Positions 16,762-25,583 of a stretch of DNA of 64,000 nt are shown here, piece by piece (the first letter of the stretch is position 1; the number at the start of each line of letters is the position of its first letter). The notes beneath the pieces are model-generated. The model was not told the DNA's origin. It did no database searches and saw only the letters and a list, made by a program, of their open reading frames with translations. The stretch is from NCBI RefSeq assembly GCF_004010155.1, contig NZ_RRYH01000005.1:186001-250000 (forward strand), given 5' to 3'. The translations under genes and the position numbers were made by a program. This DNA is from Solirhodobacter olei (GTDB lineage Bacteria; Pseudomonadota; Alphaproteobacteria; Rhodobacterales; Rhodobacteraceae).

Positions 16762-17499
16762 TCACCCGCGCCCGACGAAGGGCATCTTCGTCGCCATGAT
16801 CGTCATGAACTGCACGTTGGTCGACAGGGGCAGGCTCGCCATATGCAGCACCGCGTCGGCGACCTCGCCCACGCCCATCATCGCCTCCGGCCTGATCGAG
16901 CCGTCGGCCTGCGGCACACCCTTGGCCTGTGGCGCCGCCATCTCGGTCGCCGCATTGCCAATATCGATCTGCCCGCAGGCGATGTCGAACGGCCGCCCGT
17001 CAAGCGACAGCGTCTTGGTCAGCCCCGTAACCGCATGTTTTGTCGCGGTATATCCGACCGAGCCCGGCCGCGGCGCATGGGCGGAGATCGACCCGTTGTT
17101 GATGATCCGCCCGCCCTGAGGCGACTGCCGCCGCATATGGCCGAAGGCCGCGCGGGCGCAGAAGAACATGCCGTTGAGGTTCACCTGCACGGTGTCGAGC
17201 CAGTCCTGTACCGGCATCTCGTCGATCAGCGCCGCCGGCCGGAAGATGCCCGCGTTGTTGAACAGCGCGTCGATCCGTCCGAACCGCTCCGCCGCCGCAG
17301 CGAAAGTGGTCTCCACCGCCGCCGGATCCGCCACGTCGCAGGGCAAGGCCGCCGCCCCCGGATGCGCCGCCGCGACCTCCTCCAGCGGCTCCGCCCGCCG
17401 CGCGATTAGCCCGACCCGCCAGCCCGCCTCGAGGAACCTCTGCGCCGTCGCCCGGCCGATGCCAGAGCTTGCGCCGGTGACCAGAATGACCTTGGTCAT
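16762..17499 (-). CDS. Short-chain dehydrogenase/reductase (SDR)
   Basis: 245 residues, classical SDR. TGASSGIG cofactor loop (about 8-15), NNAG (about 86-89), catalytic Ser in NNGSISAHAPRPG and YxxxK in YTATKHA. It is an NAD(P)-dependent oxidoreductase of unknown substrate. The start is separated by one base from the stop of the upstream Lrp-like gene, so the two form an operon. Confidence 0.9.
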   Translation of the reverse strand: MTKVILVTGASSGIGRATAQRFLEAGWRVGLIARRAEPLEEVAAAHPGAAALPCDVADPAAVETTFAAAAERFGRIDALFNNAGIFRPAALIDEMPVQDWLDTVQVNLNGMFFCARAAFGHMRRQSPQGGRIINNGSISAHAPRPGSVGYTATKHAVTGLTKTLSLDGRPFDIACGQIDIGNAATEMAAPQAKGVPQADGSIRPEAMMGVGEVADAVLHMASLPLSTNVQFMTIMATKMPFVGRG

Positions 17500-17500
17500 C

Positions 17501-17737
17501 TCAGAACGCCTTGAAAGTCATGGTGGTCAGCGTCCGCTGTATCCCCGGGATCTCGAACAGGTTTTCCGCCAGAAAATGCCCGACATCGGCATCGTCGGGG
17601 ATATAGACCTTGGCGATCAGGTCGTAATCGCCGGATGTCGAGTAAAGCTCGCTGACCACCTCGCGGTCGTAGATCGCGTCGGCCACCTCATAGGTCTTGC
17701 CGGGGGTGCAGCGGAACTGGACGAAGACGCATTGCAT
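17501..17737 (-). CDS. Stand-alone Lrp/AsnC ligand-binding (RAM) domain protein
   Basis: 78 residues comprising only the alpha/beta RAM domain of Lrp/AsnC regulators: VFVQFRCTPGKTYEVADAI, SELYSTSGDYDLIAKVYI, GIQRTLTTMTFKAF. It lacks the helix-turn-helix, so it cannot bind DNA alone. Such proteins bind amino acids and may form mixed oligomers with full-length Lrp. It is the first gene of an operon with the SDR. Confidence 0.88.
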   Translation of the reverse strand: MQCVFVQFRCTPGKTYEVADAIYDREVVSELYSTSGDYDLIAKVYIPDDADVGHFLAENLFEIPGIQRTLTTMTFKAF

Positions 17738-17851
17738 GCGGGGCCTCCCTTTTCGTTGCGGCCGAGACTAGAGCGGTTTTCCGGCAATGGAAACGGGGGC
17801 CATGCCCCCCATGCCCCCGGGCTACCTTCAACAGGATGAAAAGGGGGGGAC

Positions 17852-19372
17852 CTACTCAGCCTCGAGCGCAAGCGGCGCCGTGCCGGTGGAAAGGTCCTCC
17901 ACGCCCAGCGGCTCCGTCGGGCGGCCAAGGCGGTTGCGGACCACCCAGAGCAGCCGGTGCTCGGCCCGGGTGATCGCGACATAGGCGAGACGTTTCCAGA
18001 GCGGCAGCCCCGCCTCCATCCGACCCATCTGCGCCGCCACCCAGAGGTCTGGGGCGAAGACCTGCACCGTCGGCCATTGGGAGCCCTGCGCCTTGTGGAT
18101 AGTCACGGCCGCGCCATGCAGGAAAGCCGCCCCCATGCGCGCGGCGGAGGGGATGAAGGGCTCCTCTTCGCCCGGCATCTCGATCTTGATGATCGAGGCG
18201 GCGGAAAGCCTCGGCTCTTCCGCCCCGATGACATAGAGCTTTGAAAACCCGGGCTTGTTTCCGGGGCCGAGGTAGATCACCTGCGCGCCCTTGATCAGGC
18301 CCCGCGCCTCCAGGTCGATGCGCTTCTTGCGATGCTTCAGCGGCAGCTCGATCCCGTCGCAGATCAGCGGCTCCCCCGGCAGCAGCGCATCGGGCGGCGC
18401 GCCATAGGCAGAACGGAAGGCCTGGATCAGCTTGATCCGCGTGACGTTGCGCCAGACGAGGACGGGGCTGCGGGCCATCAGCCCGGCCTCCACCCGCTGC
18501 GCCATCTGCACCCGGTCGTCGCGCCGCGCGGCGTCTTCCACCATCCGCTCGAAATCCGGGAAGGTCAGATCGGGATCGGCCAGCGCATGGGCGAGGTCGA
18601 GGATCGGGTTGTCATCCGCCTGCCGGTGGATGCGGTGCAGCACCAGCCGCCGGCCTTCGGATAGCTTGTCGAAGACCATCTCTCCCGACTGCCCCACGGG
18701 GGCCAGCTGTGCCGGATCGCCGAACATGACCAGCGTCGGGAATATCTCCTTCAGATCCTCGAACTGGCGTTCGTCGAGCATGGAGCTTTCGTCGACGAAG
18801 CCGATGTCCAGCGGCTCCTCCCGACGCTTCCAGCCCTTGATGAAATCCGAGCCGCGCAGCCCCGCCGCGGCCAGCGCCCCGGGGATCGATTTCACCACGT
18901 CGTAGAAGGCCTTGGCACGGTCGAGAGCGGTGTCGGTCAGCCCCTCGACCTCCGGCCGCTCGCCCTGGCCGGCCAGCCATTCGGCGATGCGCTCGTATTG
19001 CGGGTCGTAGACCGGGGTGTAGAGGATGCGGTGGATCGTCGTCGCCGGCACGCCGCGGTTGCGCAGCACGCTCGCCGCCTTGTTGGTGGGCGCGAGGATC
19101 GCCAGGGTGCGCCGGTCCTTGCGCTTGCGACCCTCGTAATCTCCGGACACGACCTCCACCCCCGCCTCGACCAGGGCCTTGTAGAGGCTGGCGAGCAGCA
19201 TCGTCTTGCCCGATCCGGCCTTGCCGACCACGGCCAGAACGCTCGGTTTGCCGGGCGCCTCGGGGCTGAGGCTGCCCTCGTCCGGATCGACGCCGGCGGC
19301 GCGCAGCACCTCGGCGAGCCGGTCCCAGGCCTCTGCCTGATCTTCAGAAAATTCTATTGCGGGCAGAGCCAT
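17852..19372 (-). CDS. RecD-like superfamily 1 DNA helicase
   Basis: 506 residues. Walker A VVGKAGSGKT (about 48-57), motif Ia LAPTNKAASVLR, a motif II equivalent in IGFVDESSMLD, MFGDPAQLAPVG (motif III), and a C-terminal UvrD_C_2 segment ATVTIHKAQGSQW-like plus AYVAITRAEHRLLWVV (motifs V/VI). It resembles ATP-dependent 5'-3' helicases annotated as RecD-like in alphaproteobacteria and is shorter than RecD2. No RecB or RecC is near. It probably acts in DNA repair or replication restart. Confidence 0.88.
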   Translation of the reverse strand: MALPAIEFSEDQAEAWDRLAEVLRAAGVDPDEGSLSPEAPGKPSVLAVVGKAGSGKTMLLASLYKALVEAGVEVVSGDYEGRKRKDRRTLAILAPTNKAASVLRNRGVPATTIHRILYTPVYDPQYERIAEWLAGQGERPEVEGLTDTALDRAKAFYDVVKSIPGALAAAGLRGSDFIKGWKRREEPLDIGFVDESSMLDERQFEDLKEIFPTLVMFGDPAQLAPVGQSGEMVFDKLSEGRRLVLHRIHRQADDNPILDLAHALADPDLTFPDFERMVEDAARRDDRVQMAQRVEAGLMARSPVLVWRNVTRIKLIQAFRSAYGAPPDALLPGEPLICDGIELPLKHRKKRIDLEARGLIKGAQVIYLGPGNKPGFSKLYVIGAEEPRLSAASIIKIEMPGEEEPFIPSAARMGAAFLHGAAVTIHKAQGSQWPTVQVFAPDLWVAAQMGRMEAGLPLWKRLAYVAITRAEHRLLWVVRNRLGRPTEPLGVEDLSTGTAPLALEAE

Positions 19373-19424
19373 GCGCGGACCCTAGTCGAGCCCGCGGCGG
19401 GACGCCAGCGGCAAGGCCGGCCGC

Positions 19425-19607
19425 TCAATGCCGATCGGCCGGCGGGTGGTGGTGAAGGGGGGCGGCTTCGCGCCCGCGCCGCTCGCCGATGTCGCGGCGG
19501 GCCGCGTCCAGCGCCTCATCCGCCTTGCCGGCCAGCTCGGCCAGGCCGTTCACCCGGGCAAAGGTGCCCAGGTCCGTCAGCACGTCTATGATCCACTCAT
19601 ATGCCAT
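19425..19607 (-). CDS. Small conserved alphaproteobacterial protein
   Basis: 60 residues. The N-terminal pattern MAYEWIIDVLTDLGTFARVNGLAELA resembles a short protein family I recall from Rhodobacteraceae (MxYEWILDVLADLRTFA). The C-terminus is His/Arg-rich (EAAPLHHHPPADRH). The ribosome site is weak (GGGGCGGGCC). No function is known. It lies between the helicase and ccr genes on the same strand. Confidence 0.65.
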   Translation of the reverse strand: MAYEWIIDVLTDLGTFARVNGLAELAGKADEALDAARRDIGERRGREAAPLHHHPPADRH

Positions 19608-19710
19608 GGCCCGCCCCGCGTTACGCCTGCAGGACAGGCCAGTTTCATTAACAAATGCCTAATTCGGCGGTCGGAAGCATTAAATCGGACCATGGCGATG
19701 CGGCGCGACC

Positions 19711-21000
19711 TCAGGCGCGGGCCGCTTCCAGTGTATCCTCGAAGGTCCGAAGCCCTGGGCGCGGCGCCTGCACCAGCACCGCCATGTTGCCCGGCTTGTG
19801 CTGGTTCCGGCGCATCTTCATATGCGCCGCCGGAATCTCCGCCCAGGGAAACACCTCCGACATCGCCGGATCGAGCCGGCGTTCGATCATCAGCTTGTTG
19901 GCCGCGCTCGCCTGCTTGAGGTTGGCGAAATGGCTGCCCTGCACCCGCTTCTGATGCATCCAGAGGTAGCGAGCATCGAGGGTGAGATTGTAACCGGTGG
20001 TCCCGGCGCAGATCACCACCATGCCCCCCCGCTTCACCAGGAAAACCGAGACGGGGAAGGTCGCCTCGCCCGGATGCTCGAAGACCATGTCGACATTCAC
20101 GCCCTTGCCGGTGATGTCCCAGATGGCCTTGCCGAACTTCCGCGCCTCGGCGAACCAGGCCTTGTACTCCGGCGTGTTGACCTTGGGCATCTGGCCCCAG
20201 CAGTCGAACTCCTTGCGGTTGATCACGCCCTTCGCCCCGAGGCCAAGGACGAAGTCGCGCTTGTCCTCTTCCGAGATCACGCCGATCGCATTGCCGCCCC
20301 CGGTATTCACCAGCTGGATCGCGTAGGAGCCGAGGCCGCCCGAAGCGCCCCAGATCAGCACGTTGTCGCCCGGGTTCAGGACATGCGGCTTGTGGCCAAA
20401 CAGCATCCGGTAGGCGGTGGCGAGCGTCAACGTGTAACAGGCGCTCTCCTCCCAGGTCAGGTGGCGCGGGCGCGGCATCAGCTGCTGCGCCTGCACGCGC
20501 GTGAACTGCGCAAAGGAGCCGTCAGGCGTCTCGTAGCCCCAGATCCGCTGGGAGGGCGAGAACATCGGGTCGCCGCCGTTGCATTCCTCGTCGTCCCCGT
20601 CGTCCTGGTTGCAGTGGACGACGACCTCGTCCCCCACCTTCCAGCGCGTCACCTTGCTGCCGACCGCCCAGACGATGCCCGAGGCGTCGGAGCCCGCGAT
20701 GTGATAGGGCATGCGATGTCCGTCGAAGGGGCTGATCGGCAGGCCGAGCGCGGCCCAGACGCCGTTGTAATTCACCCCCGCCGCCATGACGAGAACCAGG
20801 ACCTCGTGACTGTCGATGGTCCAGGTGTCGACCACCTCGACCTGCATCGCAGTCTCCGGCTCTCCATGCCGCTCGCGCCGGATCGCCCAGGCGTACATCT
20901 TGGCCGGCACATGGCCGAGGGGCGGCATTTCGCCCAGCTCGTAAAGGTCCTTCACCGGGGCCTCGTAGGGGATGATGCCCGGGGCGGTATCGAGGGCCAT
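19711..21000 (-). CDS. ccrA: Crotonyl-CoA carboxylase/reductase
   Basis: 429 residues. It reductively carboxylates crotonyl-CoA with NADPH and CO2 to (2S)-ethylmalonyl-CoA, the defining step of the ethylmalonyl-CoA pathway for acetyl-CoA assimilation. It belongs to the MDR zinc-alcohol-dehydrogenase-like fold. Strongly conserved blocks include MYAWAIRRERHGEP, AAGVNYNGVWAALG, HCNQDDGDDEECNGGDPMF, WGYETPDGSFAQF and MVFEHPGEATFP. Start chosen at 21000 (MALDTAPG) with GGAG before it; a frame from 21018 adds MMMETR. Divergent from ecm over a 247-base A/T-rich control region. Confidence 0.97.
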   Translation of the reverse strand: MALDTAPGIIPYEAPVKDLYELGEMPPLGHVPAKMYAWAIRRERHGEPETAMQVEVVDTWTIDSHEVLVLVMAAGVNYNGVWAALGLPISPFDGHRMPYHIAGSDASGIVWAVGSKVTRWKVGDEVVVHCNQDDGDDEECNGGDPMFSPSQRIWGYETPDGSFAQFTRVQAQQLMPRPRHLTWEESACYTLTLATAYRMLFGHKPHVLNPGDNVLIWGASGGLGSYAIQLVNTGGGNAIGVISEEDKRDFVLGLGAKGVINRKEFDCWGQMPKVNTPEYKAWFAEARKFGKAIWDITGKGVNVDMVFEHPGEATFPVSVFLVKRGGMVVICAGTTGYNLTLDARYLWMHQKRVQGSHFANLKQASAANKLMIERRLDPAMSEVFPWAEIPAAHMKMRRNQHKPGNMAVLVQAPRPGLRTFEDTLEAARA

Positions 21001-21247
21001 TCTCGTCTCCATCATCACGCCGCATCGCAGAATCGCAGTCTAGCTGTGGGTCAGGATGGCAAAAGAGTGAGTAACTTTGCAATATAATTCATAACAAATT
21101 TGTAATTTTGTGTCTCATATAATTTTCATCCGTTGAAATCATTGACATTTTCCGAACCGCTCCGGCGCCGCAACGCGGCAATTGACAGAGATACATTCTT
21201 CCATCTACGAATACTTTTATGACATAAAGTTACCATAAGGTCTGAGC
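21001..21247. promoter_or_regulatory. Divergent control region of ccrA and ecm
   Basis: Distinctly A/T-rich against its surroundings. For ecm there is TTGACA (21182-21187), 18 bases, TACGAA (21206-21211), and AAGG before the ATG. On the ccr side there is a perfect palindrome ACAAATTTGT (21094-21103) and a TTTGCAA box (21076-21082). TTTGCAA resembles half of the site used by short-chain acyl-CoA regulators (PccR/RamB type), but only one half is present, so that link is tentative. Confidence 0.5.
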
Positions 21248-23260
21248 ATGCCCTCGAAGGACAAACCCTGGCTGTTCCGCACCTATGCCGGCCATTCCAC
21301 GGCTGCGGCCTCGAATGCGCTCTTCCGGGCCAATCTCGCCAAGGGGCAGACCGGTCTTTCCGTGGCCTTCGACCTGCCGACCCAGACCGGTTACGACGCC
21401 GACGATCAACGCGCCCGGGGCGAGGTTGGAAAGGTGGGCGTGCCGGTCTGCCATCTCGGCGACATGCGCGCGCTCTTCGAGGGAATCCCGCTTGGGCAGA
21501 TGAACACCTCGATGACGATCAACGCCACCGCGCCCTGGCTGCTGGCGCTCTACATCGCGGTGGCGGAAGAACAGGGAGCGGACGTCGCCGGCCTCCAAGG
21601 CACGGTGCAGAACGACATCATCAAGGAATACCTCTCCCGCGGCACCTATATCTACCCGCCCGCGCCCTCGCTGCGGATGATCACCGACGTGGCTGCGTTC
21701 ACCGCCAAGGCGATGCCGAAATGGAACCCGATGAACGTCTGTTCCTACCACCTGCAGGAGGCGGGCGCGACGCCGGATCAGGAACTGGCCTTTGCACTCG
21801 CCACCGCATGCGCCGTGCTCGACGACCTGCGCACCAAGGTCGCGGCAGAGGCCTTCCCCGCCATGGTCGGCCGCATCTCCTTCTTCGTGAACGCGGGCAT
21901 CCGCTTCGTCACCGAACTCTGCAAGATGCGCGCGTTCACCGAGCTATGGGACGAGCTCTGCCAGACGCGATACGGGATCGACGACGCCCGCCACCGCCGT
22001 TTCCGCTACGGTGTGCAGGTGAACTCGCTCGGCCTGACCGAGCAGCAGCCGGAGAACAACACCCACCGCATCCTGATCGAGATGCTGGCGGTGACGCTGT
22101 CCAAATCCGCCCGCGCCCGGGCGGTGCAGCTTCCCGCCTGGAACGAGGCGCTGGGACTGCCCCGCCCCTGGGACCAGCAATGGTCCCTCCGCATGCAGCA
22201 GATTCTGGCCTATGAGACGGACCTGCTGGAATACGAGGATCTTTTCGACGGCAACCCGGCCATTGCCGCCAAGGTCGCGGCGCTGAAGGAAGGCGCGCTG
22301 GCCGAGCTTGCGCAGATCGACGGCATGGGCGGCGCGGTCTCTGCCATCGCCTACATGAAGGGTCGTCTGGTCGAAGCCAACGCCGAGCGCCTTGCCCGGA
22401 TCGAGAGCGGCGAGACCACGGTCGTCGGCGTCAACCGCTGGCGGGAGACGGAGGGAGGCCCGCTCACCGCCGGCGACGGCGCCTTCCTCGTGGTCGACCC
22501 GACGGCCGAGCGCGACCAGGTCGCACGGTTGAAGGCCTGGCGCGCCGCGCGCGATCCCGTGGAGGTGCTCGCCAGCCTCGCAGCACTCCGCGAGGCGGCC
22601 CTTTCGGGAGCGAACATCATGCCGCCCTCGATCGCCGCAGCAAAGGCTGGCGCGACCACGGGCGAATGGGCTGGCGTTCTGCGCCAGGCCTTCGGCGAAT
22701 ACCGCGCGCCGACCGGCGTCTCCCCCGCCCCCTCCAACCGCACCGAGGGGCTGGAGGAGATCCGGGAGGCGGTCGACGTGCTCTCCGCCCGGCTTGGCCG
22801 CAGGCTCTCGCTTCTCCTCGGCAAGCCGGGGCTCGATGGCCACTCCAATGGCGCCGAGCAGATCGCCGCCCGCGCCCGCGACTGCGGCATGGAGATCAGC
22901 TACGACGGCATCCGCCTTACCCCGGCCGAGATCGTCGCCGCGGCGGAGGAGAAGTCCGCCCATGTCATCGGCCTCTCCATCCTCTCCGGCAGCCACCTGC
23001 CCCTGGTTGCCGATGTTATGGCGCGGCTTGCGGCGGCGGGCCTCGCCCATGTGCCCGTCATCGTCGGCGGCATCATCCCGGAGAGCGACATCGCCAGCCT
23101 CCGCGCCCTCGGCGTGGCAGCGGTCTACACGCCGAAGGATTTCGAGCTGAACCGCATCATGCTGGAGATCGTCGCCCTCGCCGGTGCAACGGCCACAAAG
23201 GCACCCCGACCCCTTCGCCATTTGCGCCAGATCAATCCGCAGGGCTCCGCGCCGCTGTAA
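21248..23260 (+). CDS. ecm: Ethylmalonyl-CoA mutase (adenosylcobalamin-dependent)
   Basis: 670 residues in one chain: an acyl-CoA-binding TIM barrel (1-510) and a C-terminal B12-binding domain (520-645). It converts (2R)-ethylmalonyl-CoA to (2S)-methylsuccinyl-CoA. Barrel markers: FRTYAGHSTAAASNALFRANL, GLSVAFDLPTQTGYD, NTSMTINATAPWLL, GTVQNDIIKEY. The cobalamin DxHxxG motif is LDGHSNG with His532. Its divergence from ccrA fixes the identity over methylmalonyl-CoA mutase. Methylsuccinyl-CoA dehydrogenase and the epimerase are not in the window. Confidence 0.96.
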   Translation: MPSKDKPWLFRTYAGHSTAAASNALFRANLAKGQTGLSVAFDLPTQTGYDADDQRARGEVGKVGVPVCHLGDMRALFEGIPLGQMNTSMTINATAPWLLALYIAVAEEQGADVAGLQGTVQNDIIKEYLSRGTYIYPPAPSLRMITDVAAFTAKAMPKWNPMNVCSYHLQEAGATPDQELAFALATACAVLDDLRTKVAAEAFPAMVGRISFFVNAGIRFVTELCKMRAFTELWDELCQTRYGIDDARHRRFRYGVQVNSLGLTEQQPENNTHRILIEMLAVTLSKSARARAVQLPAWNEALGLPRPWDQQWSLRMQQILAYETDLLEYEDLFDGNPAIAAKVAALKEGALAELAQIDGMGGAVSAIAYMKGRLVEANAERLARIESGETTVVGVNRWRETEGGPLTAGDGAFLVVDPTAERDQVARLKAWRAARDPVEVLASLAALREAALSGANIMPPSIAAAKAGATTGEWAGVLRQAFGEYRAPTGVSPAPSNRTEGLEEIREAVDVLSARLGRRLSLLLGKPGLDGHSNGAEQIAARARDCGMEISYDGIRLTPAEIVAAAEEKSAHVIGLSILSGSHLPLVADVMARLAAAGLAHVPVIVGGIIPESDIASLRALGVAAVYTPKDFELNRIMLEIVALAGATATKAPRPLRHLRQINPQGSAPL

Positions 23261-23291
23261 TCTCCGCTCACCCGATTGGAGGGATTGAGCC

Positions 23292-23663
23292 ATGTTGCAC
23301 GCCCTGAAAGATGTCCATGACCACCTGAAGGCGGCCCATGACCGGCGCCGCCAATTGCAGGAAATCGACGCGCTCGATGATCGCGACATCGAGGAGCTCG
23401 GCCTAACCCGTGCAGAGCTGCGGGAGGTCATCACCGTCTCCGCCGAGGTCCGCGAGCGCATGGCGGCGATGGCGGCACGCCACGGCCTCGACCGGACCCG
23501 GCTGGAGGACCTGAGGCAGGACTATGTCCATCTCCTCGACGTCTGCGCGCATTGCGATGCCGCCGGGAAATGCGCCGAGTATCTCGCCGACGAGAGCCGC
23601 GGACCCACGGCGGCCGGCTTCTGCCCGAACCACGCCGATTACCTCGCCCTCCGCGAGGACTGA
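23292..23663 (+). CDS. Small cysteine-rich protein, DUF6455-like with DUF1127-like N-terminus
   Basis: 123 residues, preceded by GGAGGG. The N-terminal part (about 16-50: [20 protein letters not shown]) resembles the Arg-rich DUF1127 motif. The C-terminal half has four conserved-looking cysteines/histidines ([16 protein letters not shown], then GFCPNHADY), the pattern I associate with DUF6455. These could bind zinc or an iron-sulfur cluster. It sits 31 bases after ecm and may be co-transcribed. Function unknown. Confidence 0.75.
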   Translation: MLHALKDVHDHLKAAHDRRRQLQEIDALDDRDIEELGLTRAELREVITVSAEVRERMAAMAARHGLDRTRLEDLRQDYVHLLDVCAHCDAAGKCAEYLADESRGPTAAGFCPNHADYLALRED

Positions 23664-23733
23664 TCCGGCCGAATGCCTCTGGACGCCACAGCCCGCCCGG
23701 CTAGGCTGGGCGGATCGTTATTCCGGAGGCCCC

Positions 23734-24438
23734 ATGACCACCCATATCGGCGCGAAATCTGGCGAGATCGCCGAAACAGTGCTTCTGCCAGGTGATCCCT
23801 ACCGTGCCCGCTGGGCGGCGGAGAACTTTCTTGAGAACCCGCGTCTCATCAACGAGGTGCGCGGGATGCTGGGCTTCACCGGCACCTGGCGCGGGCATGA
23901 CGTGACGATCCACGGCACCGGCATGGGGATGCCCTCGCTCTCGATCTACGTGAACGAGATGATCCGCGACTTCGGTGCCAAGACCCTGATCCGCATCGGG
24001 TCTGCCGGCGCCATGCAGCCGCAGGTGAAGGTGCGCGACGTGGTGCTGGCGATGAGCGCCTCTACTCTTTCCACCCCCTCGCGCGGAATCTTCCGCGAAC
24101 TGAACTTCGCCCCCACCGCGGATTACGCGCTGCTCGCCGCCGCCCATGCCGCCGCAAAGGAGAAGGGGATCCCGATCCATGCTGGCGGGATCTATTCCTC
24201 CGACGTCTTCTACGACGAGCGGCCCGACCTGAACGAGCAGATGACCCGCCACGGCGTGCTCTGCGTCGAGATGGAGACAGCCGAGCTCTACACGCTTGCC
24301 GCCCGCCACGGCGCCCGGGCGCTTTCGGTTCTGACGATCTCCGACCACCTGCTGACGCATGAGGCACTCCCCGCCTCGGACCGCGAGCGGAGCTTCGGGG
24401 ACATGGTGGAGATCGCGCTTGAGGCCGCCTTCGCCTGA
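23734..24438 (+). CDS. deoD: Purine-nucleoside phosphorylase, DeoD type
   Basis: 234 residues from the ATG at 23734 with GGAGG upstream; a longer frame from 23524 is spurious. Phosphorolysis of purine (deoxy)nucleosides to base and ribose 1-phosphate. Signatures: [57 protein letters not shown] and ISDHL. It fits with the nucleoside-type importer and urate breakdown genes in salvage and catabolism. Confidence 0.95.
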   Translation: MTTHIGAKSGEIAETVLLPGDPYRARWAAENFLENPRLINEVRGMLGFTGTWRGHDVTIHGTGMGMPSLSIYVNEMIRDFGAKTLIRIGSAGAMQPQVKVRDVVLAMSASTLSTPSRGIFRELNFAPTADYALLAAAHAAAKEKGIPIHAGGIYSSDVFYDERPDLNEQMTRHGVLCVEMETAELYTLAARHGARALSVLTISDHLLTHEALPASDRERSFGDMVEIALEAAFA

Positions 24439-24455
24439 GCGCCCTTGACCTTCCG

Positions 24456-24481
24456 GCCCGGGGGGACAAGTTTCCCCGGGC
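24456..24481 (+). terminator. Hairpin after deoD
   Basis: GCCCGGGG, ten-base loop, CCCCGGGC: a perfect 8-bp stem between deoD and the aldo-keto reductase gene. There is no T-run, so the role could be termination or mRNA protection. Confidence 0.35.
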
Positions 24482-24500
24482 ACAGGACAGGGACAATACA

Positions 24501-25484
24501 ATGAAGAAACGGCAACTCGGGGCGGGCGGCCCTCTGGTGGGCGCGGTCGGCCTCGGCTGCATGAGCTTCGCGGGCTTCTACGGCGAAACCGACGAGGCGG
24601 AGGGCCATGCCTGCCTCGATGCCGCCGTAGAGCTTGGGGTCGATTTCCTCGACACCTCCAACATCTACGGAATGGGCCGTTCGGAGAACGTGATCGGCAG
24701 CTGGCTCGCCACGCGTAAACCAAATGTGGTGATCGCCACCAAGGCCGGGATCGTGCCCCGTCCGGAGCGCCGCTTCGACAATTCCGAACAGCACCTGCGG
24801 AGCGAGCTCGAAGGCTCGCTGAAGCGGCTTGGCGTGGATCACGTCGATCTCTTCTACGTCCACCGGCGCGAGGCCGACCGCCCGATCGAGGAGGTCGTGG
24901 GCACGCTGAAGGCGCTGATCGACGAGGGCAAGATCGGCGGCTATGGCCTGTCCGAGGTCGCGCCCACGACGCTCCGCCGGGCCCATGCGGAACATCCCTG
25001 CCGGGCGGTGCAGAATGAATACTCGCTCTGGACCCGCCAGCCCGATCTCGGGATGGTGCAGGCCTGCGCCGAGCTGGGCGTGGCCTTCGTGCCCTTCTCC
25101 CCCCTCGGACGCGGCATCTTCGGCGAGACATTCCCCGACCCCACGCGCTTCGGCGAGGCCGACTTCCGCCGCAGCAACCCGCGTTTCATGGAACCGAACT
25201 TCAGCGCCAACTGCGCCGCAATCGAGGGTTTCAAGACCTTCGCCCGCTCCCGCGGCTGGTCGGTTCCCGCCGCGGCGCTCGCCTGGACCCTTGACCAGGG
25301 TCCGCACGTGATCCCGATCCCCGGCACCCGCAGCGCGGCCCACCTGCGCGAACTCGCCACCGCCGACGACATCTCCTTCACCGACGATGACCGCGCCGAA
25401 ATCGCCCGCCTCCTGCCGCTCGGCTTCGCCCACGGCCCGCGCTACAGCTACGCGCAGTACTTCGGCGTCGAGGTCTACGGCTGA
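24501..25484 (+). CDS. Aldo/keto reductase
   Basis: 327 residues, TIM-barrel NADPH-dependent reductase. The catalytic tetrad can be placed: Asp and Tyr in VDFLDTSNIYGMGRSE, Lys in VVIATKAG, His in VDLFYVHRRE. C-terminal cofactor loop IPIPGTRSAAHLREL. It resembles the YakC/pyridoxal-reductase-like group that acts on sugars, aldehydes or xenobiotics; substrate unknown. Monocistronic. Confidence 0.9.
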   Translation: MKKRQLGAGGPLVGAVGLGCMSFAGFYGETDEAEGHACLDAAVELGVDFLDTSNIYGMGRSENVIGSWLATRKPNVVIATKAGIVPRPERRFDNSEQHLRSELEGSLKRLGVDHVDLFYVHRREADRPIEEVVGTLKALIDEGKIGGYGLSEVAPTTLRRAHAEHPCRAVQNEYSLWTRQPDLGMVQACAELGVAFVPFSPLGRGIFGETFPDPTRFGEADFRRSNPRFMEPNFSANCAAIEGFKTFARSRGWSVPAAALAWTLDQGPHVIPIPGTRSAAHLRELATADDISFTDDDRAEIARLLPLGFAHGPRYSYAQYFGVEVYG

Positions 25485-25523
25485 TTTTTTCCTGGCCGAA
25501 ATACTCCCGCCGGAGGCGCGCGG
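25485..25523 (+). repeat. Dispersed repeat TTTTTCCTGGCCNAAATACTCCC, copy 2
   Basis: TTTTTTCCTGGCCGAAATAC followed by TCCCGCCGGAGGCGCGCGG, beginning on the base after the aldo-keto reductase stop. It matches 8035-8074 inverted. Both copies sit at gene 3' ends. Confidence 0.6.
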
Positions 25524-25583
25524 CCTGACCGTGAGGCGCGTCTGGCGGGAATACCCGGACCAGGGTGAAGCGGGTGAGGCCGG

